Shown here: piece by piece, positions 1 to 13,044 of the stretch | Numbering within the stretch: the first letter of the stretch is position 1 | Layout: every line of letters starts with the position of its first letter | Assembly (NCBI GenBank): GCA_024516155.1 | Contig: JAJJXM010000003.1 | Coordinates: 744,001-808,000 of the forward strand | Reading direction: 5' to 3' | From: Pyronema omphalodes | Taxonomy: Eukaryota > Ascomycota > Pezizomycetes > Pezizales > Pyronemataceae | Length of the DNA stretch: 64,000 bases | Position numbers and translations under genes: made by a program | Notes under the pieces: model-generated | The model's input: only the letters and a program-made list of their open reading frames with translations | Database searches by the model: none | What the model was told of the DNA's origin: nothing

Positions 1-2815
1 ATCCACGTCAACTCCCCATTGCCCAGTCATCTTGATGCCTTCGCTTTGTGCCAACTTCCTTACCAACGCAGCGGTGGCAAAATGCCTACCCTGTGTAAGC
101 AAGGAAATATACCCATCCAACACTTCATCAGCAGTTCTCCGATCAATCGGGAACCGATGCTGCAAGAGTAGTACTAAAGCAGCAGCAAACTGAACATCGC
201 CATTCTGGGTAGCATGGCTAAGAAGCTTGTCAATGACTGGGGATGGGGCCCAGGGCTTCTCATCTTCTGAAGGCTGTGGGAGTAGCGGCGGTTCTATCCG
301 TGGTGGCGGAAGAACCGTTGATGCGTTCATCTCCTCTGTAATGACGGGCAGGGGAACAGAATCCGAGTAATCTTCATTATGTCCATATGAGCTTGATGTG
401 TGTTCTGAGATTAAAGAGAATTGACGTTGGAGAATAGGTGAAGAAAGCGAGTCGGGTTGGGTAGTGACGGAGCTTGAGGCCACAGGCATCTTTGGAGGTG
501 ACTGTGAGAGGGGGTCGGATCGTTCAGTATTGGAGGTTAGGAGGGGAAGATAGTGATTGCTGTCGATTGAAGGCCGCGTGTGGTGCCCGGTTACTGCGGA
601 GGGTGTTTGAGGGCCAGTAGGCTTGGTATCGACGGTGAGGATTGGACGGGTCGATCTGATAGAAGCGTTGGATGATAGAATGGACGGGACACGATTAGGA
701 ACCAATGTTTCTTCTCCATCTGTTGAGATAGCCGAACTGGTGGGACTGATGCCATAGGATACAGGAGGAATTGAGAGGTTCTGATCTTCAGTCTTCTCCC
801 GAGAATCTTCGGGTTTCTCTATTTGCTCGGACTGTTCCATCTGCTGGGGTTCTTCATATACAATTGGCTCTTGCGGAGGAACCGGTTCGGCAGGTTCCGT
901 GGCCATTGTTTTTGGCGAGTGAGCGGGTATCGGTGTAGTTCCTCCAGTAAGGCTGACAGAGTAGTTGCCGTCAAAAGGCAATCCTCTTCTTCCCAACGTT
1001 AACGAACTATTAAGCTGTTGAGTAAGTTGAGACAATGCACTACCCGGTCTGTCTTTCTTGTGTCTTTCTTCAGCGGCTTCTTCAGATTTGATTGTGAGTT
1101 GGAGCATCTTCCATGATTTCGCTGCACGATGTTTATGTGCCCTCATGGCTAGACGAGAGTTCTTCTCAAATGCATCATGAAGAGACATTGGTTTCACACC
1201 AGAAACTCCCATGATATCAATCACATATCGCCGCGCGAAGAAATCAAACGCTTCTTTGTCGAATAGAACTGGCATCGTAACATTAACCACGCTTTGGGTA
1301 GGCGTAAACTTCTCGAGTGCTGTTTCGAAGATATTGATTGGCATTGCATTTGGCCGAGAGGAGCGGAAGGAATTGCTGCGATCGTGCGAGCTATGGGAGC
1401 GGCGATTATCCCGACCTATTTCTTCATCCATATCGAAGGTGACCCGTGAATTTGATGGGCCATGATGTCGGATTCTGCCTCGACGTTGTGCTGCAAATGT
1501 GAAATTACTATCTGGAGTCCAGGCGAAGGCGCTGTGTGAGAGGGAATTGATTGGCCTTGGAGCGAATAGTAAATCGTTCTGAACTAGAGTTGAGTCTTTA
1601 GAGCAAGACCACAACAAATTGTCGTTTCTCCACATCAAGCCAGTTGTGGCTCCGTCATGTACATCCATAATTCTACTAGGGACGTATGGACGCTTGAAGT
1701 CCCATACGCATACACGATTGTCGTAATTAAAAGCACATGTGGCAATCTGTGTTGTTTCAGTATTCGCACTACTCCGAGGTCTCCATGCTATCCGGGATAT
1801 TGAGGCCATTGTAGTGATTGTATGCTTGGCCTGTCGTCGCGTATCCCCGGAAACTAGATCCCACACCTTCACGGTCTTGTCTCGTCCACCACTAGCACAA
1901 TGCTTTCCATCGGGGTGCCAGTTTACCGCAAGTACCGGGCCATTGTGTGCATTAATCTTCTTTGAATACATATGAGGGTTCCTGATGTCCCATGTCTGGA
2001 TAGCACCGTTGTCAAAAGCTGCGACAAACGTCACTGCATCCAAATTGTTGAACTGTATATCCCGCACTGCATCGGCTTTTCCGTAGAACGTAACACTACC
2101 CTTCTTGTCTCGTGGATCCCATAACTTTATCGTTCCGTCCTGACTTGCTGATAGCAAATAGTTGCCGCTTTGTTCATTAAAAACCAGACGATGCACCTGG
2201 CGCTGGTGTTCCTTGAGCGTTCGGTCTAGTCTCCCCTCTTTGACATCGTAAAGGCAAATTGTTCCATTCGTTCCAGCAGTTGCAATGATATTCCTATTGA
2301 ACTTCGAGCCCCACTTGACATCGGATTGAAAGTGACGTTTCTGTTCTCCCGGCAGTCGAAGGTTTGCGGCATCCGTAATCTCATTGTAGCCGACATTAAC
2401 AATACGCAGTATCTCTCTTGCCGCAACAACGATTCGATCTCCATCGGGATTTGCAGATGCCGCGAGAATTGGTGAGTTGAGGTTATACTTAAGTGTCCTA
2501 GCATGTTTAAGGTGGTTTCTGTACACCACGTGTTAGTTGACTCCCCTCATGTGTTGAAACCACATACGGAGCACTAGTGACGCCTCCTCCTCCGCTTCCT
2601 CCTGATCCTCCTAGACCGCCATTTCCTGACTTTTCGCCTCCGGAGGAACTAGGTGGGCGACTGGCGCCTAGGAAGGGCTGTGCTAAACGCGCGAAGACAG
2701 CTTTGCGGCTCTGATGGTTCGCTGGTTGTTGATTCTGTGGAGGAGGAGGCGGGGGTGGTGGTGGGTTGGCAGACAGCAGATTGTTGTGGTATTGCGCGTA
2801 TAGGCTGTCGGCCAT
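1..2815 (-). CDS. RTC1: RTC1/WDR24-type WD40 protein, SEACAT (GATOR2) subunit, 5' part
   Basis: Exons are 2568-2815 and <1-2518. The 49-nt intron 2519-2567 has a GTATGT donor, a CTAAC branch site and a CAG acceptor. The 922 residues in the window stay in frame to the edge, where the gene is cut. The start (MADSLYAQYHNN) is followed by a poly-Pro run and a Gly/Ser-rich leader. A WD40 propeller spans roughly residues 90-400, with repeat ends such as KLWDPRD, IQTWDIRN, KVWDLVSG and VCVWDFK. A long Ser/Pro-rich linker follows. The end in this window, around HATQNGDVQFAAALVLLL, resembles the helical part that precedes the C-terminal RING of this family; the RING itself would lie outside. Known role of the family: part of the SEACAT/GATOR2 complex at the vacuole, which relieves inhibition of TORC1 when amino acids are present. 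The family call rests on overall architecture and remembered motifs. Confidence 0.87.
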
Positions 2816-3220
2816 GGGGGATTGTCATTCGAAGGATGAGGGCGTAGAGAATGCTTGTCGGCGAAGTCGGAGGGCTTCCATTAGATTTAGAGTTTGTTCG
2901 GGGCTGTAAAGTAGTTGCGTTAGTGGGTTGTCTAGTGGTGAGTTAGGCGCGAAATCAATGTTGAGGATTCGATCAAGACCACGAGGAGAGATCCGTCGGA
3001 ACTCAACCGTCGTACAATCACACGTAGGATATCTGTCTTACACGCAAAGAATTTTGGCTTACCGATGAATAGTTATTTGCTATACATAACTACAAATACA
3101 ATATGACCACGAATTTGCATCACTTGAAATTACAGAGACCACGCAACGCTTTGAGAAATACCGTTGTAGGTACAAAAATAAACATACCATAGAGAGACAA
3201 CTAGGTTTTCTCTTCTCGGA

Positions 3221-3238
3221 CCCCCCCCCCCCCCCCCC
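3221..3238. repeat. Poly(C) tract, 18 nt
   Basis: Uninterrupted run of 18 C on the + strand in AT-rich noncoding DNA. It is one of seven G/C homopolymers of 14-19 nt in this window. Confidence 0.95.
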
Positions 3239-3627
3239 AAACATCTCTTGTGCATAGACATGTGCACAATCATATCTCACCCCCTAATTCTCGTTTACTG
3301 AATTATCCCAAAGTTCTTCAATTGTGACCCAGACAAATAGAGTTAAACAAACGTAGTAAAACATATATCACAGAAGTCCAAGAGTTTAGCCATCACCAAG
3401 GCATATCGTCATGCATTACAGATTTTCAACACTCTTCTAGAATATAGTCTTGCTCTGTGCTTGCCCAGGAGAAATCATAATCCTTTGATTTTGTTGGAAT
3501 TTCTAAGGCGATTTCTCTGTAACATAATCCAATGGCTATGCTTGCTATTAGTCCGGGATGAAATACATCCTCTTTTACCCAGTCTGCTTGCTCGATTAGT
3601 TATATTCCAACTTTAAGTATATAACGC

Positions 3628-4360
3628 TCACAATTCTTCGCTTTTTACACTAACATATAATTCTTTCTGTGGATAATCTTTATCAATTATGAGCGGTAGT
3701 TTTGACAGAGAGCCATAACTCCTATAAACCGCCTTTCCATTAGTGTCCTTGACATAACAGCATATTCCTTTGGGAATGAATGATGGTACAAAACTTCTGG
3801 GGCGGGGCGATTGCTCTAGAACTTTACCTAGTTCATGCTTCTCTTGAGGGGATTTCAATAATGTTCGTTGGGTCATATAGTCAACACCGAGTATGCGGCA
3901 GATGAATCATACGTTACAAAACCTCGTACAGTCAGTGATTTTGAGAGAAATCTTTTTACCATATTTTACTAGTTTCTTGGTAAAATGGCAGTTCCTGTTC
4001 TGTGATTTTCTGGTCCGTCATTACAGTATCATTAACCATGGTGTCTATTGAGAAGAATGATAGATGAAATTTAGGCAGCTGTATTACGAACAGTGAAAGG
4101 TTACTTAGTGAGGACATGAGCCAATATCATGGATATGGAGACAAAACCAATGTATAGATACTTGAATTATAGCCTTTCAATGCGATTTTTACATACATTG
4201 CAGCGACTTAGATATTTAACTCTTCCATCCAGACATCCTGGCTGCAAAGGCAAATACGTTGGGTATTTGTGTCCCATCACAATGAAAGCTTCTCGTACCT
4301 CGTTCTCAATTCCAATCCGAAATATTTCCTGAGCATAACAAAGGCATTTATCTGTTTCGC
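3628..4360 (-). pseudogene. Possible decayed or multi-exon hypothetical locus
   Basis: Two protein-like minus-strand pieces lie in the same order as they would be transcribed. The first (about 4167-4360) reads DKCLCYAQEIFRIGIENE and ends with two Cys pairs (RCNVCKNRI). The second is an 82-codon ATG ORF (3628-3876) that contains FVPSFIPKGICCYVKD. A possible donor (GTATGT) follows RCN in the first piece, but I could not join the pieces in frame with convincing splice sites, and the first piece has no ATG. I do not recognise a family. It may be chance, a relic or a real gene with more introns. Confidence 0.22.
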
Positions 4361-4627
4361 CCAAATAAAATCAAGTGGTCACTTCATGCAGGCCCCAGCA
4401 AACCACCCGACATCACACTGCATCAACTAGCATGCGCTAAGTGCTCTAGCGTCTCAGGCACATCCCACCACCGAGCTTCCCCAAGCTCGAGCTCCGCAGC
4501 GATAACCTCACGCGCAGCAACCGCCAACGACATCCCATTCCCAAGCTCAGTTTCATACCGAGCGCACGAATATCACCATACCCAGCAGCTTCCGCCACTC
4601 TCTCTCGTTTCCCAGACAACACCCACG

Positions 4628-5240
4628 ATGACTTCACGAACCACCTCCAGTACGTCCCCATCCATCCTTGTCCTTCCCCGTCCTCTCCAATAGCAACTTC
4701 CCGCTCCCCCATGCGCATTCCACCAACCTTCTCGAAACCACCAATGCTAACATAACCCCAGCTTCCCACGTCCTCTCACAAATCCCCCTTCTCGCCTCCC
4801 CGCACATAAGCCTCCCCTCCGCCGTCACCCTACCATACTCCTACCAGACTCTACCCCACGGGCTCCCTCCTCCCTCTACTGGTTCCAACCCCGGCGAAGG
4901 CTACATCGTCTCACCTTCTGGCACCGTGTCTCAAACCCCCGAAGCCGTGCTGCATAGTATCCACACGCTTCTATCACATATCCAGTCTGAGCGGTCTGAA
5001 GCGGAGGAAGCTTGGAACACGTGGGAGCGTGGGATTCAAGAACGGGAGCTTATGGAGAAGAGGAGGGTAGCACCGGGTTGGTTGGATACTGGGGTTACTA
5101 TACTCGAGCCTGTGAAGGCTGGGGGAGCCGGTGGTAGGGAGGATGTGAAAACGGCGGGGGTGGCTGATGGGACTCAGGATGCAGCATCGACGGAGGAAGG
5201 AAATCAGTTGGATCAGGTGTTTGGAAAGATGGCTGTGTAG
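4628..5240 (+). CDS. Conserved-looking hypothetical protein, 166 aa
   Basis: I do not recognise the family. The model joins 4628-4649 to 4762-5240 across a 112-nt intron with donor GTACGT, branch GCTAAC and acceptor CAG; frame is kept. The protein starts MTSRTTSTSHVLSQIPLL. It has a Pro/Ser-rich first half and a short acidic, probably helical stretch around residues 85-120 (IQSERSEAEEAWNTWERG). A compact motif follows (RRVAPGWLDTG, then TILEPVK), and the tail is low-complexity. There is no signal peptide or membrane segment. The reading frame stays open upstream of ATG 4628 to a TGA near 4281 without another ATG, so an earlier exon cannot be excluded. The GC-rich patch 4450-5320 is open in several frames on both strands, which lowers certainty about the N-terminus. 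The gene converges on the AP-1 mu gene. Confidence 0.6.
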
Positions 5241-5635
5241 GAACGGCTTTGGGGAAGTGAGAGGAGGGTGGAAGACAGGGAACCCTTGAGGGAGCACCCC
5301 GAGATGAGATATCATGAAATTGACGGGAAGGTGATTGTGAGGAACTAAGAGTGACTTGGGGCGGCGTTGCGGTGTTTATAGCGAGTCATTGGGACAATTT
5401 GTTGTGATTATTTATGGGAATAAGATTTTATTAACTCTTCGACGTAACCACTCATCCAACTAGCCAATGCTTCAGCCCTAGCTAAAAGGCTACGCCTTGC
5501 CTCGCCTTTGCCTAAAACACTACCGGCGACCTGCCACCGACCACCAAGCCTCTATGGGGTAACATAAAGTACTTATTTGCTAAACCATATTGTAACATGA
5601 AACATAAAAAAACGAACAACACCCGCGATAATTCA
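5241..5635. other. Convergent 3' intergenic spacer
   Basis: This is the gap between the 3' ends of the unknown + strand gene and the AP-1 mu gene. I see no further gene; it should contain both 3' UTRs. Confidence 0.6.
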
Positions 5636-7284
5636 TTAAGTCTGAGTAGGTTCCGGTAGTCTGACGTGATAATCTGCGTTTCTCATTAGTCCCAATCCTA
5701 TTTCCCATAGCAAAGAAGAACTTACCAGCTGCGCAAGAAATATATCGCACCCAAGGCAAAGAAGGGTACTGTAGCTTGGGCTCAATAATCTTCAAATATC
5801 TGACCTGGATTCCGGAGGTAGTAAAGTAAGGAATTTCGAACTTGACGCTTATTGGGCGCTTTTTCCGCTCTGGCTCCGCTTCCTTTACTGATGGCAATCC
5901 GAGTTCTGCGCGCATCAAGAATTCCTTTCCTCCTCCAAACTGCTTAATCTTCCAGACAATAGCAGACTTCTCGGGGGCGTAGTGAACGGTTCCGATGTTG
6001 GTACGGAAACGGGGTGAGTCGGCGTCGTCTGGAACGGGGACAATGATCTCGACGTTGTTGGCGGTGGAGCGGCGCTTGAATTGTGCTTTCGCCTATTCTC
6101 ATGTTAGACAAATCCCGCTATTTGCGCTACTGGTGAGGAATAGTGACCTTCAACATGTACTCGATTCTTGAACCCGAGTGAGACTCAATCATACACTCTA
6201 CCCAGATGAGCGGCTTGACTTGTGTGTTCAACCGGTAGCTCATAAGCTCAAACTCTCCATCGGGAGGAATGAAAGAGATCGTTCTATCATTCTCAAATCT
6301 TGACAGTCTAACACATTGGTGAAATTTGACATCCTCCATTTCAACAGCCTTTCCTCTGCTCGTCCTTCCAGTATTCTCGAACATGACTTTGTCGTTCAAT
6401 CCTAGTCGTAGCTCGGGCATTCCGGAGAGGTAACACTTCATCTTAACAGCACCCAAAATCTCGGAGCGCAAAACGTTTCCATTGCTGTTGACCAAAAGAT
6501 TGAGGGATTCGATAACATCGAGGAAAACTTCGTTCTTGCGGTAGCGAATTCCTTCGGATCGCCATGAAACGGCGTTGGTAACAGCGATAGGTGGGCGCGC
6601 TTGGATCTCGAGCTTGTGCGATTCTTGCGTAATGTATCTGTTTCGGCCGGGTCAGTATATCAAAACCCGCGCCTCCTCCGACTCGGCCAGCACTCCGCGA
6701 GCACTTGGTCGTAGACCACTCACTCCTGTAAGATCTTGGTCTCGGTTGTCTGAGGATATCCAAAGTCCATCATCTCGTCCAATAATTCGTAGATGATAAC
6801 AAAATTGTCTCTGATAGATTCCTCCTCTAGCTCCTTAAAGTATTCTGTAAATACCTCGACGATCTTGTGCAAGAATAGTAGAATCTCCGCGGCATTCGAG
6901 TTACGTTTGGTAATTGCAAGAACGTAAAGATTGTTGTGCTTAATATACAAGTACTATGCCGAACCATGAGTATGGCGGGGTATAGATAGCTGAAGGAGGG
7001 GCGGATATGGAGCACAGACGTTGATTCCTTCGTGAGAGAAGCAAGGCGGGACAGCTGAACTTTCTTCTTCTGCTTCTAAGAGGAGCATAGGAAACTTTTC
7101 AACTGCGGACATAGGAATATCTCCTCTATAGTTTCTGGCAAGGAGGGTCTAAATGTTGCACACGAGGTACCAATTTCACATCAGCGCGAGCTTTCCAGCA
7201 GCGAAGTAGGAGGTAGCAAGTGCTACTATTATCGGCGGATTATACCTTGCCCTTCAAATCCAAAAAGAATATCGCCGACGCCAT
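5636..7284 (-). CDS. APM1: AP-1 complex mu subunit (clathrin adaptor medium chain), 430 aa
   Basis: Six exons: 7246-7284, 7020-7148, 6724-6953, 6148-6637, 5726-6092 and 5636-5673. They join in frame to 430 aa, close to the usual length. The start MASAIFFLDLKGK is followed by TLLARNYRGDIP and later LYIKHNNLYVLAITKRN, the longin-like N-terminal domain (about 1-140). The C-terminal mu-homology domain (about 160-430) contains YRKNEVFLDVIESLN, KCYLSGMPELRLGLND, AQFKRRSTANNVEI, PEKSAIVWKIKQFGGGKEF and LPWVRYIS. Known role: it binds YxxPhi sorting signals and helps build clathrin coats at the trans-Golgi and endosomes. The donors before residues Y-L-Y-I and A-K-A-Q are GTCTGT and GTCACT, weaker than usual, but reading frame and family alignment require them. 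Confidence 0.93.
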
Positions 7285-10200
7285 GATGAAGGAAAGATGA
7301 GGTCGAGTTCGGGGCGCGTGTAGGAAACTTTTGCCAGATGTCGGATGTCGTGTTGGCGCTCCGGAACTGGAGCTCTCTACACAGATCGGAGTTGCACTGC
7401 TGCTACCACTGAGCCGCTTAGTTAAATGTGTCCAATGAATATATGCACGCTTACTGCCTTAGGTTGGCGTCGACACGTGCGCTAAGTGAGGACGTAAGCA
7501 AGCGTAGGAGCTGTGCTTGGCTCATGGGAAATCACCATGCTAGACAATGTCACCCGGAGAAATCATCTTGTTCATATACTTCTACACTCTTGCAATACGT
7601 GGACTATTGATGTTACGCTTGCTTAAAGTTACCAAGCTTAGAACTTTTGTTCCGAAGGCTGAAAGCTCGTCCTACAGTTACAAGAGATTTTCCCCATATA
7701 TGTAGCTCTATATTATATCCTTCTATCACAACCTCGAGAATATATTCAGTGTTACTTTTAATTATTACTTGCATAAACACCAAAAGTCTCACCCAGAGGC
7801 TGGATTTATGAACCATCACTGCACATGCATTCTGTAGCAAGCCGTACACGACCAGATAGCAACCAATACCCAGCTCACACTATGCTCATGTTTATCCAAA
7901 ACCGTGGCAGAACCATTCAATCTAAATTTATTTATTCGCCTCTTTCTCTAGTAGACATATAGCGAAGTATCACCAGCCATCCCCAGATTTCCGCTGGCAC
8001 CCGGGGATAACCAAAAGGGCAGTACCATTGTTTATATATCCACAATCCACAATCCAAAACCCCATAAACCTTTTACGCACCCATAAATCAATACATCCTT
8101 AACCATTCCCTAGGCAGTATCAACCCTTCTCCAACCTCCCATCACGCGCTTCAGGTAGACTACATATACATCACCAAGTCTCACACGCTGTACACAAAGT
8201 CTCACCATATACATAGTCTCAGATGACATTAAAGTGAAGCTACATATGCATACACATCTACATCATAAACGCATGAATCGCTACGTGACTACATGACATG
8301 CATTCGGTAACCAAAGTGCTATATACATGATGTATGTAGAAAAGCACTACTCTTCTACCTTATCTCAAGTGTTGTTTTTACCGAGTAACCACAGCATCTA
8401 CCGGCCCTCGGGTGAAATTATGTATGTATTCATGTAGCGTCGAGGCTCGAGATTTGAGACTCGAGAATTGCACATTGATTAATACTACAGTACCATCTTT
8501 TGATAAGTAACATTGCAGACATTCCTACTTCCCCTCTCAGTTGAAAAGGTTATGATGATAGCCGGTGAGTTACTATTTTAATATTCCTTCACCTGATCTC
8601 AAGGTATGTGTATTACATTTCTCGAGTTTCAATCCTCGGCCAATTCCTTCCTACACCCCTTCCCATCGCACCCCAAACCCAAGGCGAGCCACAAACATAC
8701 CTTATCAACCGGTACATATGTACATACACATCTTCACAGCCTCGTTATTTCGTACATATATACCCATGCAAGGGTACATTATCCCTCCCGTTCAGCGTCA
8801 AGTCGGGACCAGGGTCGGTCGTACTCGGGTCTTACATACATACTGTTATACATACATAACACCGCCGACAAGCTTTTATGGCATGTTGTGTTTTGCACAA
8901 GATATAAGCGATGTCGTACCTGGGTGTAACTGTTACTGGGCTTGGGCTTGGTTTGGGGGTTTGGGAGTTTGTGGATTTGAGATTGGTGAGAACTGAGGAA
9001 TATGTAATATAGGTAATGAGGAATGGCTGCGGTTGTGAATATGGTACACTCGGTGTAATTTTTGTACGGGTGAACTAATGATTTACTGTTGAAGTGGATT
9101 ATTCCAAGCCAAGCAGGAACCTCGATATAAACCATCCATACAGTGTACGTATCATCAACACAGCAGATTTATCCTAAAATACTGGCTGTGTTTAGTTGTG
9201 GTGTGTACATGTATAGTGGTTTTATCTATATAAATGCATAATCAGTTCACTTTCCGGTGGATAGTGATATATATATACCTCTGAGCAATCATATTTTTTT
9301 AGCACGCGAAATGCGCAATGCGAAATACGGGATGCGCACCGGATGCTCAGTGAGTCATCTCACCGGAATATAGAGGGTACGGGATGGGATATATATATAT
9401 AATCTTTTTCCCATAATTTTATTCATTTATCCGCTCATTAACTCTGAATTTTTAGTTATAAATTATATTCTCCGTGATATATGATAGTTATTGTATAGTA
9501 CGTAAGACCAGAGGGTATAGCAGCTCATTTGTTTAACTACACGCAGAACAGTACGGGTAGATATATTCCTCTCTCCTCTTCATAAATCCAAATACAATTT
9601 TTATATATATCAGTATCACGGTACCCGAATTTCGCATCCCGCAATAAATTTAGCACAAGACCCATATGTACATAGATCCATAGATCCACTGATAGTCTGA
9701 TACTGAGCATCATTTCTACATAAATTCCACCTTGATTACATACATACATACGTGTAACATAGCATAGCGCATCCATAATCGCCACAACCCTACTCGTGCC
9801 TCAAATCAAAGCCCTATTTTTTGCTTATTCCCTTCGTTTCTTATTTTGTTTTTTGTTTTTTTGTTTTTTTTTGTTTTTTGCTTATTCCATTCCATGTCCC
9901 GCATATATGTAACACCATAATCCGCACCTCCAAGTTTCCCAGCACCAATGAATCAGGCACGGGTATATCCATAAATCTCTGATACGTCGAGACTCCATAC
10001 TCCAGACTCCATACTTGCTATAAATACATCAACCAGCTATATATGTATGGCACCATATGGGTCTATGTATGAATATCCGTGTAGCATATATCATATATCA
10101 TATATCATGTAGTATTAAGCATCCTATACTACACAACCAGATCCTTTACAACCATGATATTTACATAAGGAAAATCTCTAGACCGACATCTTACACCTTC

Positions 10201-11061
10201 TACAGAATCCAGATTGATTACGAAAGGGTCTTGTGTTATTTTATTGTAGCGTAATATATAAGCTTAAGATTTGGATAAAAATAAGGGAATCGTATTTAAG
10301 ACGGGTTAGACGGCATGCGTCGATGCTTCGGTTATTTGTTATTGATGTATGTGTGTTAAGTACATAGGACTTGGATGATCGCAATGCATATTACAAAGAC
10401 ATAAAGAGAAAGAAAAAATCACAGAGACATCAACGTCAATGTCAACATCAAGGGAAATCGCAAGTAAACACACGATATGTAAACCCATAATCATATGTAT
10501 TCATGATTGATATAAGTATGTATATAGCTGATCAAAGGAAATATTTTTGAGCCCCATAAACCGATCCGAACCGCCCATCATAAGACATTAAGAAACCCCC
10601 CCCCCCCCCCCCCCACTCTCCACCATCCAGCACAAAACATAACCAAAAACTATAAATTTTTCTTCAACCCCCGGGGTATATATATATTTCCTTTTTTTTA
10701 CATCTAATCGCTCAACGCTTAGGGAAAAAAAAAATAAGTACACATCAAACTCAACACACATCTTTGATAGAACCATAGCTATCTCTACTACAAAAGAAAA
10801 AAAGAAATTTCAACAACGACAACCGCATACATTCATTACGTTTTAAGATAAACCAACCCATCCATATCTTTCCGCCGATATCATGACTATTCTTTCCGTC
10901 TCCCGCCAAAAAAAAACTCCGTTTCAATATACATATTAAGTTAAGAAAAAGTCAATTTTTGCACCTCCTATCCTCTGTTTTCCATAGCTATAATAACCGA
11001 CAAATCTGCTATGTTTTTTTTTTTTTTTTCTTTCTTCGCTGTTCGTAGGAGAAGTAATAAA
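7285..11061. other. Long AT-rich intergenic region, no convincing gene
   Basis: Nearly 3.8 kb between the 5' end of the AP-1 mu gene and the 3' end of the PHO84-type gene. It is rich in TATATA, CATATAT and GTATGTA-type short repeats. Overlapping open frames at 8565-8996 exist in several phases, which suggests chance rather than coding. A T/G-rich run lies near 9835-9890 and a poly-C tract at 10596-10614. No tRNA or other RNA gene was recognised. Confidence 0.6.
10596..10614. repeat. Poly(C) tract, 19 nt
   Basis: Uninterrupted run of 19 C on the + strand, about 450 bp beyond the stop codon of the PHO84-type gene. Confidence 0.95.
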
Positions 11062-12860
11062 TTATACCTCCTCCTCCTTCTTCTGGAGCTCACCAGTCTG
11101 AAGAGCTGCCTCCTCCTTGGCAATTCCCTCTCCGTACAACTCACCGCAAAGCTCCTCAAGGGTCTTGCGCTTAGTCTCAGGAATCAACAAGGTGGTGAAG
11201 ATACCGGCGAACATGAAGGCGGCGAAGATCTCCATGACGTGGTTCAACCAGGGAGAGTCGTTGGTGGGGGTCTTTCCGCGGACACGGAGGGGACCAATCA
11301 AAACCTGGGCGATGATAGCACCGACCTTTCCGGAGGCGGCGGAGATACCGTGGGAGGTAGATCTGTAACGAGTAGGGAAGCACTCTCCGGGAACAATGAA
11401 GGTGGTGGCGTTAGGTCCGAAGTTGAAGAAGAACTGGCAAAGAACGTAAAGAGCGAGAAGAGCGTTCTTGGACAAAGAGTGGAAGGCGAATCCGATAACA
11501 CAGAAGAGAATGGTGAGGATAACGAATCCCATAAGCTGGATGGGCTTACGTCCGACAGTGTCAACGGTAGCAACGGTGACCCAGTATCCGGGGATGGAAC
11601 CAGCGCAAATCAAAATCAAGTTACCGACAGCGTTGTTGTAAAGCTTCTCGTAAACGGTAGACTGAGCAGAGTATCCAATAGCCTGAAGAATGACAGAGTT
11701 GTTGAGTCCAAGACCGTAGAAAGCGACATCCAAAAGGAACCAAGATCCTGCAGTTCCGAGAAGGATCTTTCCGTAACGCCACTGTCCGTAGTGGCGGGTG
11801 AAGTCGGCCCAAGAAGCCTTAGGAACCTCGAGCTCAGTCTGGGCCTGGACCTGGGTGTTGACACGGCGGATCTCATCAACCTCAGCGTTTCCGGTGGCTC
11901 CGGACATGTAGTGCTGGGCATCGGCGGCGGCCTTCTCAACATCACGCTGAACATCGAAGGTGAAACGGGGAGTCTCGGGGATTGTAAGACGGTAGTACAA
12001 GGCAATGCAGGCGGGGATAGCTCCGAATCCGATGATGATTCTCCACATGCGGTCGACGGCGGTCTTGCAAGCAACGTCGCAGTGGTCGATGGACTTTCCA
12101 ACGGTGTGCTTCTTGAAGGCAACGGTGACAATCAAAGCAACGAGGGCGGCGGCGAACTGACCAATTCCCTGCATGGCAAAGACGGCTCCCATCATGGCTC
12201 CTCTCCACTTGGTGGTAGCGAACTCAGAGGTAATAATAGAAGAAAGAGGGTAGTCTCCTCCAATACCGATTCCCATGATAACACGCCAGAAGACGAGAAG
12301 TCCAACAATGTGCATAGAGTAAGATTCCGAGGTGAGAGCCTGAGCGAGGGTGGCGGCAATGATGACCATAAGTTCGAGTCCGTACATCTTCTTACGTCCG
12401 ACGATATCGGCCAACCATCCGAATCCCAATTGTCCGATAACAGTTCCTCCGGAGGTGGAGACCTTGATGGCAGTGTCGGCGTGCTCGGGGATCTTTCCTC
12501 CCTTCCAGTAAACAAGTCCAAGCATAGCAGTAACCATGTTGATAGCGAAGATCTGAAACAAAATTAGTAAACAAATCACTCGGCCCGGAATCATGATATC
12601 ATACATCGTAAGAGTCAGTGAAGAAACCGATACCGGCAACAACAATAGCACGGACGTGGTACCATCCGAAAGGAGCCTTGTCAATCTCGGCAAGAGCTAG
12701 ACGACGACGCTCATTGGGGTCCTACATCATCCCGCAGTATCAGCATTGACCTCTTGTTACGCATATTGTGGGGAAATCTTACAGTGATGTGAGCAAACTG
12801 GTTGTTGAAGTTCTTGAACGCAGAGTTTCCTCCGGCGGTCTTTCCGATTGGAGCAGCCAT
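11062..12860 (-). CDS. PHO84: High-affinity inorganic phosphate transporter, PHO84 type (MFS), 561 aa
   Basis: Three exons: 12783-12860, 12605-12721 and 11062-12552. Introns are 12722-12782 and 12553-12604, and frames join to 561 aa. The start is MAAPIGKTAGGNSAFKNF. Family features are the first membrane region (WYHVRAIVVAGIGFFTDSYD), the MFS loop motif GFGWLADIVGRKKMYG, GDYPLSSIITSEFATTKWRGA, and the phosphate:H+ symporter signature around FGPNATTFIVPGECFPTRYR with SGKVGA. The tail PETKRKTLEELCGELY is shared with the sugar-transporter-like MFS group. Twelve membrane helices are expected, with a long central loop near ASWADFTRHYGQWRYGK. Known role: H+-coupled phosphate uptake at the plasma membrane, induced in phosphate starvation in related fungi. 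Codon use is strongly biased, consistent with high expression. I found no CACGTG (Pho4/NUC-1-type site) in the roughly 1.5 kb upstream that I read. Confidence 0.96.
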
Positions 12861-12935
12861 TGCTGGAGATTTTTGTGTATATTACGACCAGCGAAGAAAA
12901 GGGTTTTTGATGGTTAAGAGGCGGTTAACGAATTC

Positions 12936-13044
12936 CTGGAGAAAAATGTAATCAGCTATTGTCCGCGGGGAGGTCGATATATATAAAACAATAGCTAAAT
13001 AGACCCGTAGCACAGGGCAAGTTTAGACTGCAGTTGGCACTTAC
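12936..13044 (-). promoter_or_regulatory. Probable 5' UTR intron of the PHO84-type gene
   Basis: On the minus strand there is a strong donor (GTAAGT at 13044), a branch-like CTGAT and a CTCCAG acceptor at 12936. This bounds 109 nt ending 75 nt before the start codon. It is predicted from splice signals only. Confidence 0.5.

Larger units (their letters stand above)
2816..4627. other. Intergenic stretch with weak coding fragments
   Basis: No gene is well supported here. The stretch holds the RTC1 leader, an 18-nt poly-C tract (3221-3238) and a possible decayed or spliced minus-strand locus (3628-4360), listed separately. Confidence 0.5.

Noticed and set aside
4446..4769. Minus-strand frames with gene-like text (e.g. 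ELGEARWWDVPETLEHL)
   Set aside because: The GC-rich patch is open in several frames on both strands. The frame breaks with no usable splice sites, and the + strand gene has better signals.
8565..9135. Overlapping open frames in several phases
   Set aside because: Several frames are open over the same bases and none has a recognisable motif or splice partner, so chance in a stop-poor patch is likelier.
11011..12567. Open frame of 518 codons on the + strand opposite the PHO84-type gene
   Set aside because: It is the mirror of a highly codon-biased gene: composition is Gly/Ser/Asp-rich without domains, and the minus strand is clearly the coding one.
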